This document shows positions 1 to 5,628 of a stretch of DNA of 5,628 nucleotides, one piece after another; positions within the stretch are counted from its first letter, which is position 1; every line of letters starts with the position of its first letter. A model generated the notes under the pieces. That model was not told the DNA's origin, did not search any database, and saw only the letters and a program-made list of their open reading frames with translations. This DNA is from Cytophagales bacterium (lineage in GTDB: Bacteria; Bacteroidota; Bacteroidia; Cytophagales; Cyclobacteriaceae), in NCBI GenBank assembly GCA_029262935.1, contig JAJCYK010000276.1:1-5628 (forward strand), in the 5' to 3' direction. A program made the translations under genes and the position numbers.

Positions 1-2720
1 AATACTTCCTTACCCCATCGGTTTACAATTTCGATGCTTACCGATTGCACAAACCTAGGACATTTGGTGAGATCCACATTGTCTAATCCAGGTACATCAA
101 AATACGCCTGAAACAAATCGTTCACGTCGTCTCCATTATCAGGAGTAAACACATTGGGCAAATAATAGTTGGGGCAGTTGTCTATACAAAGCACCTCAGT
201 TAAAGGGCTTTCATTTCCCGAGCGATCCACTGCGGAGATACGGTAACATCCTGCAAATGAGGGCAGGTCCTGGTGGACAAAGAAGGTGTCCGCCACATTG
301 GCAATCAAGGAAAAGGAGCTGTCCATTTGTTCAGAGAAGTAGATGTTAAAGCTCCTGATGTCGTCATCACAACCCGCAGCCAGATCGCGTTGCCAGCTGA
401 GTGTATTACTAAAATCGTTGAAGCTACAGGGCTTATCTGCCAGGAAGGTCTCGCAATCGGGTACCTCCAAAGAAAGCAAAGGGGTACAGGGAGGGATTTC
501 ATCACCAGGCTGTGCACAGATCACCTGGCTTTTGTTTATCAACGGTTCGGCGATCAACGGATTATCATAGCTGCCAAAAGTCTCCACATAGTAGCAGTAC
601 TCCAAGTCTTGAGAAAGGGGTGCCCCTACAGCACTGCCATCATCCAAGAAGGTTAAACCCACCGCCGTTACATTCACATCAGCAATCAGCACCAGAGCAT
701 CTGGGTCGCCAGGCAATACATTATCCCGATACACCCGGTGTACTGGAAAGCTTCCTGTATTGATAGACCAGGGGACTTGAGCTTCCCAACTGAGTTGTAT
801 GGATTGATTCAAGGAAGCAGCATCCAATCGTACCGATGACGCTCTGGAGGAGCTGTCTACTACCGCCCCGTTGCTATCAAAAAGCTTCACCCGGTAGTTG
901 TGTACCTGGTCCATAGTATTTAACCCGGTATCTACAAAGGTGGTGTCTGTTAAGCCACTAGCCAGTACGGTACGTCCCGCTTCGCCAGTAAACCCAATGG
1001 CACGGCTCAACTCATAGGTATAGGGAGGAGGAAATACGCCCGCATCCACATTGATCGGTTGTATCCAGCGCACGAAGATCTCTCCGTCGCTAACATCTGT
1101 TTCTGTAATGTCTACGTTGGTGAGTACCGAACCACTTAATTCAATGGTAGCACAAATTTCATTGGAGGCATAACTCACGCCACCTCCGGGCAAAGGGAAT
1201 ACCGCTACCAACCGGTAGCAATAGGTGGATCCTGGGTTCAAGCCATTGCCGTTGTCATCGTCCAGAAACGCGGTGTCATCCACTCCCAGGGTTTCGATAA
1301 GCTCATAGCCAGAGCCCTCGGGAATGCCGATCAGACACCCTTCAGGGGTAAAGTCAAAACTGCCGATACGGCGGTATACTTCAATTTCTACTCCGGGGTT
1401 GTTGGGACATTGGTTCAAATAATCTTCCCAATCCAAATTCACCGTAGTACTGGAACCTACCGTAGCAGCAGTCAAATTAGGGCCCGGAGGTACTACAGTC
1501 ACGTTCCAGGTCTTGATGTCTACTAAAGGCAGGTGGAACAAATCGGTGGCTGAGCTGTCGGTAACCTTAAACTGTATTTGATAGGGGCGTACTCTCACGT
1601 GATCGCAATTGGTTTCCCATTCAAATTCCAACAGTCCGGGTTGTGGTTGATAAATAGGGGGAAACACCCCAGGAGGAGCACTGTAGGTGGCAAACTCCAA
1701 GGGCACGGTGTTGTAGACCCCACCGAAGCTTTCTAGCAGCACATAATCGTTGTCCGGATCATTCCCTTGAATCAAAGCGGTAAGGGTGGTGCCCGCCTCA
1801 ATACAGGTATCTGCAGGGATGACTACCTCAGGTCTTTGGTTGTCGGTGCCTTCCACGATGATCTGCATGTCTCGGGTTACAAAGCCTATTTGGCGGTACA
1901 CGCCATTGATCTTACGCCATTCCTCCACGTAGAATGCCACATTGTACTCTGAAAAGTCTCCTTGGGAGTTGTCCAGTAAATTGCCGGGTGCATCCCAAAT
2001 CAGATCTCCTACCAACGGGTCCAGGATCAAGGTCGCAGGACCCGTCATCCCCTCGTTGCCCATGGCAAAGTCCAGCCCATCTATATAAAAATCAGGGTCG
2101 TTAAGATCCTCGTAGTTTGGTACTTGTTGATTTTCGTCTTGCAAAGGAATAACAAAACTATAGGACAGGGAATCACCATCTGCATCAAATGCACCGGGAT
2201 TGTGAATGAATTTTATCCCAACGGCGGCATTATCAATGGGCGGCACCAACAATACAGGCGAACTGTTGAGGCCAATAAAGGGGTCAATTAGAATTTGTGA
2301 CTCAATGTAAAAAGGCGTTTGTACGGAGTTTCCTTTGTTAATATTGACAATCTCATCGTTCCTATTGGGCTCTCGATAGCTGATACGGTAAATTCCTGGA
2401 GAATTATAGGTGTAAGTAACTTTTATGATATACTGCTCAACTTCATTGTTCTCTCCTAAAAAGATACCGTCCACAAAAGAATCTGCTTGAAGGTCCAATT
2501 GAAATTCAGTCCCATCGCCAAAATTGATTATACCATCGCCAAATCTAACGGGAGATTGAGTATCCGTAAAGGCAGTAATGGTGAACTCATAAGTTAAGGC
2601 CGTATTGGAAATTCGGCGAGAAGTGATCTCAGCGGCTCGAATATGGGTGGCATAAGTAGCTTCACTTATAACCAACAACAACGACAATGTTACAAAAAGC
2701 CCTTTGAGAAGTATTTTCAT
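1..2720 (-). CDS. Large secreted multidomain surface protein with type B T9SS (CHU_C) C-terminal domain, partial (C-terminus off left edge)
   Basis: The reading frame is open for 906 codons from the ATG at 2720-2718 to the window edge. An in-frame TAA lies six codons upstream (2738-2736), and GAAAGG just before the ATG may help ribosome binding. Residues 1-24 form a signal peptide (K2/K6, hydrophobic core 8-18, likely cleavage after A24 in TYA-THIRA). Next come a PKD-like module with NFGDG at 66-70; cadherin/Ig-like segments with FDADGDSLSY (178-187) and GNDPDNDY (319-326); and four fibronectin-III-like modules anchored on W431, W552, W645 and W776. The CHU_C domain begins at about 854 (LPNVFTP) and reaches NRWG at 900-903, leaving perhaps 40-50 residues outside the window. 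By family knowledge, CHU_C directs outer-membrane export through the type IX secretion system, often onto the cell surface. Adhesion or a matrix role is inference; no catalytic domain is visible. The 5' 600 bases are clearly more AT-rich than the interior. Confidence 0.93.
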   Translation of the reverse strand, partial: MKILLKGLFVTLSLLLVISEATYATHIRAAEITSRRISNTALTYEFTITAFTDTQSPVRFGDGIINFGDGTEFQLDLQADSFVDGIFLGENNEVEQYIIKVTYTYNSPGIYRISYREPNRNDEIVNINKGNSVQTPFYIESQILIDPFIGLNSSPVLLVPPIDNAAVGIKFIHNPGAFDADGDSLSYSFVIPLQDENQQVPNYEDLNDPDFYIDGLDFAMGNEGMTGPATLILDPLVGDLIWDAPGNLLDNSQGDFSEYNVAFYVEEWRKINGVYRQIGFVTRDMQIIVEGTDNQRPEVVIPADTCIEAGTTLTALIQGNDPDNDYVLLESFGGVYNTVPLEFATYSAPPGVFPPIYQPQPGLLEFEWETNCDHVRVRPYQIQFKVTDSSATDLFHLPLVDIKTWNVTVVPPGPNLTAATVGSSTTVNLDWEDYLNQCPNNPGVEIEVYRRIGSFDFTPEGCLIGIPEGSGYELIETLGVDDTAFLDDDNGNGLNPGSTYCYRLVAVFPLPGGGVSYASNEICATIELSGSVLTNVDITETDVSDGEIFVRWIQPINVDAGVFPPPYTYELSRAIGFTGEAGRTVLASGLTDTTFVDTGLNTMDQVHNYRVKLFDSNGAVVDSSSRASSVRLDAASLNQSIQLSWEAQVPWSINTGSFPVHRVYRDNVLPGDPDALVLIADVNVTAVGLTFLDDGSAVGAPLSQDLEYCYYVETFGSYDNPLIAEPLINKSQVICAQPGDEIPPCTPLLSLEVPDCETFLADKPCSFNDFSNTLSWQRDLAAGCDDDIRSFNIYFSEQMDSSFSLIANVADTFFVHQDLPSFAGCYRISAVDRSGNESPLTEVLCIDNCPNYYLPNVFTPDNGDDVNDLFQAYFDVPGLDNVDLTKCPRFVQSVSIEIVNRWGKEV

Positions 2721-2923
2721 TAACCTTTCAATTTGTTATATAATAGCAAACCGCCCTAAATAGTTCTCCGCAATATTGATAACTTAAATTACGGGGAAGT
2801 AGACATTAAAATTAAAGAATTATCTGCTAACTTTTTAGGTAATCAATGTTTTTGAGCTCTGGCTGAGATGTACCCTGCCAATCGAACCCGTCGGTTTAGT
2901 AACGATTTTAACAGTATAATCTT

Positions 2924-2963
2924 TACCAAACCAAAATTATGCTCCAAATTGAGCGGCTTGGTA
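2924..2963. repeat. Imperfect nested inverted repeat in the intergenic region
   Basis: The outer arms are TACCAAACC (2924-2932) and GGCTTGGTA (2955-2963), complementary at 8 of 9 positions. Inside, GCTC (2941-2944) pairs with GAGC (2951-2954) around a six-base loop and abuts the right outer arm. An eight-base AT-rich bulge (2933-2940) remains on the left. It could be an operator or a transcript hairpin. There is no T-run directly after it, so an intrinsic terminator is not supported. In an AT-rich spacer this may be chance. Confidence 0.3.
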
Positions 2964-3244
2964 TAATTCTAGACGTATTTTTAACTTGTTTCGTTTGTTG
3001 CCTGGCTTTATTTAGTGATTTTAAAAACAATTTTTTTGGAGCGTTTATTGAAATAAACTAGATCTTGGAAGATAAATACAGGTTATTCGAACTCCCTGAT
3101 ATCTTTTAGATTCTCTTATTGTAAAATTCAATACACCTGTATAAGAGTAAGGCTTGCATTTTTAATAAAAAAAGACGTTCAGCATTACTAGCATGCAATG
3201 AAAACTCATTTTTATTTATAATCTTTTAAAATATGGCAGAGGTT

Positions 3245-3275
3245 TTTGCATTCTAGTTAACGGTACGTAAATTTG
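3245..3275 (+). promoter_or_regulatory. Bacteroidota-type promoter for sdhCA(B)
   Basis: TTTG at 3245-3248 (-33 element) is followed after 19 bases by TAAATTTG at 3268-3275, an exact match to the -7 consensus TAnnTTTG recognised by the Bacteroidota primary sigma factor. Published spacing for this promoter class is about 17-23 bases. Transcription would begin a few bases after 3275, giving a leader of only about 20-25 bases before the sdhC ATG. No Shine-Dalgarno sequence precedes that ATG; the A/T-rich leader is usual for the phylum. Confidence 0.75.
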
Positions 3276-3303
3276 GTCACTTCACTTATACTAAATCTAA
3301 TCC

Positions 3304-3993
3304 ATGAGTTGGTTAACAGATGCCTTAAAGAGCAGCCTGGGAAGAAAACTGGTAATGGCCTTAACAGGATTATTTCTAATCCTGTTTTTAATGGGTCACG
3401 TTTTGGGAAACTTGTTATTATTCAAAAATGATGGAGGTCAAGCCTTCAATGAATATGCACGCTTTATGACCACAACGCCAGCTGTCCAGGTGCTAAGTTA
3501 TGTAACGTATATCAGTATTTTACTTCATGTGGTGTACTCCATATTAATTACCCGAATCAATCGGGCAGCACGCCCCATTGGCTATGCTGTCAATAAACCT
3601 GGCGCAAACAGCCTTTGGAGCTCCAGAAACATGGGCATTCTTGGAACGATTGTGCTAATATTTTTAGTGATTCATTTAAAGTCCTTTTGGTATGAAATGC
3701 GCTTTGGGCATATTCCAACAGTAAATTATCCCGGTGTGGGGGAATTCAAAGACTTGTACACTATGGTAGCAGAAGCATTTACTCAATGGTGGTATGTCTT
3801 GCTATATGTAGTTGGTATGTTTGGTTTGGGTTATCACTTAAGTCACGGATTTGAAAGCGCGTTCCAAACGTTGGGCTTGAATCACAAAAAATACACCCCG
3901 TTGATGAAAAAAATAGGCTTGGGATTTGCAATAATTGTTCCTACGCTTTTTGCATCAATACCTGTAGTCATGTTTATTAAAAGTTTAGCTTAA
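3304..3993 (+). CDS. sdhC: Succinate dehydrogenase cytochrome b subunit (di-heme, single-anchor type)
   Basis: This 229-residue integral membrane protein anchors complex II, binds heme b and passes electrons from the iron-sulfur subunit to quinone. Five membrane segments are visible at about 18-37, 61-83, 109-128, 160-180 and 204-226. Histidines in or next to the first four helices (H32 in GHVLGN, H75 in LLHVVY, H124 in VIHLKS, H178 in GYHLSHG) fit the four axial ligands of the two hemes in the Wolinella FrdC family. H181 is a second candidate in helix four. The motif [10 protein letters not shown] (191-200) before the last helix is characteristic of Bacteroidota homologues. An in-frame TAA two codons before the ATG (3298-3300) fixes the start. 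No sdhD follows, as expected when one five-helix subunit replaces the SdhC/SdhD pair. sdhA begins 13 bases after the stop. Whether the complex works as dehydrogenase or fumarate reductase cannot be settled from this subunit alone. Confidence 0.97.
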   Translation: MSWLTDALKSSLGRKLVMALTGLFLILFLMGHVLGNLLLFKNDGGQAFNEYARFMTTTPAVQVLSYVTYISILLHVVYSILITRINRAARPIGYAVNKPGANSLWSSRNMGILGTIVLIFLVIHLKSFWYEMRFGHIPTVNYPGVGEFKDLYTMVAEAFTQWWYVLLYVVGMFGLGYHLSHGFESAFQTLGLNHKKYTPLMKKIGLGFAIIVPTLFASIPVVMFIKSLA

Positions 3994-4006
3994 AAGCTTC
4001 ATTCCT

Positions 4007-5628
4007 ATGATGAATCCCAAATCACCTCAAGGCCCTCTAGAGGAAAAATGGTCCAAACATATATTCGATATCAAACTGGTTAATCCCGCCAATAAAAGGA
4101 AGTTCGACATCATTGTAGTGGGTACTGGATTAGCAGGTGCTTCAGCTGCTGCTACACTTGCCGAGCTGGGTTATAATGTAAAAGCTTTTTGTTTTCAAGA
4201 CAGCCCTCGTAGGGCACATAGCATAGCTGCCCAAGGAGGAATAAACGCCGCCAAAAATTACCAAAATGATGGAGATAGTGTATTTCGCTTGTTTTATGAT
4301 ACCATAAAAGGAGGAGATTACCGTTCTCGAGAATCAAATGTATACCGTTTAGCAGAAGTAAGTGTAAACATCATTGATCAATGTGTTGCTCAAGGGGTAC
4401 CCTTTGCACGAGAGTATGGCGGATTACTCGCCAACCGCTCTTTTGGGGGCGCTCAGGTAAGTCGAACCTTTTACGCCAGAGGTCAAACGGGTCAACAATT
4501 ACTATTAGGCGCATACAGTGCTCTTAGCCGTCAGGTAGCCAATGGCAAAGTAGAACTTTTTCCAAGAACAGAGATGTTGGATGTAGTTACTATTGACGGA
4601 CATGCTCGAGGAATCGTAGCCCGTAATTTGATTACGGGAAAGATTGAATCGCATAGTGCCCATGCCGTAGTATTGGCAACCGGGGGTTACGGAAATGTTT
4701 TTTATCTATCCACCAATGCCATGGGCTCCAACGTTACAGCTGCCTGGAGGGCACATAAGAAGGGGGCGTATTTTGCCAATCCTTGTTATACACAGATTCA
4801 CCCTACTTGTATCCCTGTTTCCGGAGATCATCAATCAAAGCTAACATTGATGTCTGAATCCTTGCGAAACGATGGTCGTGTATGGGTTCCTAAAGAAAAA
4901 GGAGATAAGAGAAGCCCTCAAGATATACCTGAAAATGAGCGCGATTATTATTTAGAGCGCCGATACCCTAGTTTTGGCAACTTGGTACCAAGAGATGTTG
5001 CATCCAGAAATGCCAAACAAGTTTGTGACGAAGGACGGGGGGTTGGGGCTACCGGATTAGCAGTATATCTGGATTTTAAAGACGCTATCAACAGGGACGG
5101 TAAAGATACTATTGAATCAAAGTATGGTAACTTATTCGATATGTATGCGCAAATCACCGGAGAGAATCCCTACGAAATTCCCATGCGAATTTATCCTGCG
5201 GTGCACTACACCATGGGTGGCTTGTGGGTCGATTACAATTTAATGACCAGCGTACCTGGACTATATTCCTTAGGTGAGGCTAATTTTTCGGACCATGGTG
5301 CCAATCGACTAGGTGCGAGTGCTCTTATGCAAGGACTGGCTGATGGCTATTTTATCATTCCTTATGCCATTGGCGATTATCTTGCCACCCGGTCTTATGA
5401 CAAAATACCTACAGATCACCCTAGCTTTGTAGAAGCTGAGGCTAAAATAAAAAACCAAATTGAAAAGCTTTTATCCATTAATGGTAACCGCACCGTGGAT
5501 CAAATACATCGGGAGTTAGGCAAGGTGATGTGGGACTATTGCGGGATGTCTAGAACAGCAGAGGGTCTGAAAATAGCTCGTGACAAAGTAAAAGCTATTA
5601 AAAAGCAATTTTGGACGGATGTGAAAGT
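4007..5628 (+). CDS. sdhA: Succinate dehydrogenase/fumarate reductase flavoprotein subunit, partial (C-terminus off right edge)
   Basis: This is the catalytic subunit of complex II, which oxidises succinate to fumarate with covalently bound FAD and passes electrons to the iron-sulfur subunit. 540 codons are present; Bacteroidota homologues are usually about 640-670 residues, so roughly 100-130 are missing. The FAD-binding GTGLAG is at 39-44 and the flavin-attachment histidine is H71 in [11 protein letters not shown]. Substrate-site residues appear as H265 (IHPTCIP), R329 (LVPRDVASR, the likely proton-transfer arginine), H400 (VHYTMGG) and R434 ([10 protein letters not shown]). [14 protein letters not shown] is the second conserved FAD/substrate block. 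Two ATGs in tandem (4007 and 4010) are possible starts; an in-frame TAG at 3986-3988 and no other ATG between rule out longer versions. The N-terminal extension (EEKWSKH...[11 protein letters not shown]) is typical of the Bacteroidota/epsilon-type family. There is no Shine-Dalgarno sequence. It is very likely co-transcribed with sdhC, with sdhB expected next. Confidence 0.97.
   Translation, partial: MMNPKSPQGPLEEKWSKHIFDIKLVNPANKRKFDIIVVGTGLAGASAAATLAELGYNVKAFCFQDSPRRAHSIAAQGGINAAKNYQNDGDSVFRLFYDTIKGGDYRSRESNVYRLAEVSVNIIDQCVAQGVPFAREYGGLLANRSFGGAQVSRTFYARGQTGQQLLLGAYSALSRQVANGKVELFPRTEMLDVVTIDGHARGIVARNLITGKIESHSAHAVVLATGGYGNVFYLSTNAMGSNVTAAWRAHKKGAYFANPCYTQIHPTCIPVSGDHQSKLTLMSESLRNDGRVWVPKEKGDKRSPQDIPENERDYYLERRYPSFGNLVPRDVASRNAKQVCDEGRGVGATGLAVYLDFKDAINRDGKDTIESKYGNLFDMYAQITGENPYEIPMRIYPAVHYTMGGLWVDYNLMTSVPGLYSLGEANFSDHGANRLGASALMQGLADGYFIIPYAIGDYLATRSYDKIPTDHPSFVEAEAKIKNQIEKLLSINGNRTVDQIHRELGKVMWDYCGMSRTAEGLKIARDKVKAIKKQFWTDVK

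Larger units (their letters stand above)
2721..3303. other. AT-rich divergent intergenic region without a gene
   Basis: This 583-base spacer separates the divergent surface-protein gene and sdhC. It is very AT-rich (for example 15 G+C in the 60 bases 3001-3060, counted by hand) and has stops in all frames. The only open stretches with an ATG are a few codons long, such as those starting at 3198 and 3233. It must contain the promoters of both flanking genes. The sdh promoter is identifiable at the right end. No good TAnnTTTG element was found on the minus strand for the surface-protein gene. One imperfect inverted repeat lies at 2924-2963. No tRNA, rRNA or riboswitch-like structure was recognised. 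Confidence 0.8.

Noticed and set aside
273..763. Several open plus- and minus-strand frames of 70-127 codons at 273-656, 305-517, 343-570 and 512-763
   Set aside because: They lie wholly inside the minus-strand surface-protein gene, whose own frame is continuous and encodes recognisable Fn3-like and CHU_C modules. Their translations show no family resemblance.
1767..1952. Open plus-strand frame of 61 codons
   Set aside because: It is antisense to the cadherin/Ig-like part of the surface-protein gene, has no recognisable domain, and is explained as a shadow of that gene.
2955..2980. Possible intrinsic terminator formed by the inverted repeat at 2924-2963
   Set aside because: No run of T follows directly on either strand, and the flanking genes diverge, so no terminator is expected here.
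3076..3142. Pair of 8-base inverted arms ATACAGGT (3076-3083) and ACCTGTAT (3135-3142)
   Set aside because: The arms are 51 bases apart with no extension of pairing on either side. This is expected by chance in an AT-rich spacer.
3198..3256. Tiny open frames in the sdh leader region (ATG at 3198 and at 3233, seven codons each)
   Set aside because: They are far too short to support. The second ends before the predicted transcription start, so it would not be on the sdh mRNA.
4152..5157. Minus-strand open frames at 4152-4337 and 4948-5157
   Set aside because: Both are antisense to highly conserved parts of sdhA (flavin-attachment region and substrate-site region) and have no protein-like features.

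Overview
The window looks like a chromosomal segment from a member of the phylum Bacteroidota, most likely a gliding or marine Cytophagia/Saprospiria-type bacterium. Three things point there. The minus-strand gene ends in a gliding-motility-associated C-terminal (CHU_C, type B type-IX-secretion sorting) domain. The plus-strand genes encode the single-anchor, di-heme type of succinate dehydrogenase typical of Bacteroidota. The promoter in front of them matches the Bacteroidota consensus (TTTG, 19 bases, TAnnTTTG) rather than an E. coli-like one. Assignment below phylum is inference.

Layout. Positions 1-2720 (minus strand) hold the first 906 codons of a very large secreted multidomain protein that runs off the left edge. 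It has a signal peptide, a PKD-like N-terminal module, cadherin/Ig-like modules, four fibronectin-III-like modules and the start of the CHU_C domain. Positions 2721-3303 are an AT-rich divergent intergenic region with no credible gene. Its right end carries the sdh promoter and its middle carries one imperfect inverted repeat. Positions 3304-3993 (plus) are sdhC, complete. Positions 4007-5628 (plus) are sdhA, cut by the right edge after 540 codons. The expected third gene, sdhB (iron-sulfur subunit), would lie just beyond the window.

How it works together. SdhC and SdhA form part of respiratory complex II, which couples oxidation of succinate to fumarate in the TCA cycle to reduction of membrane quinone. 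They are 13 bases apart and almost certainly co-transcribed from the promoter at about 3245-3275. The divergent large surface protein has no evident functional link to complex II. It is probably exported by the type IX secretion system and anchored at or released from the cell surface.

No mobile element, CRISPR array, RNA gene or clearly new system was found. The observations most worth following up are a sharp base-composition change inside the surface-protein gene near position 2090, a recurring cysteine pair in three of its four Fn3-like modules, and the well-formed sdh promoter.
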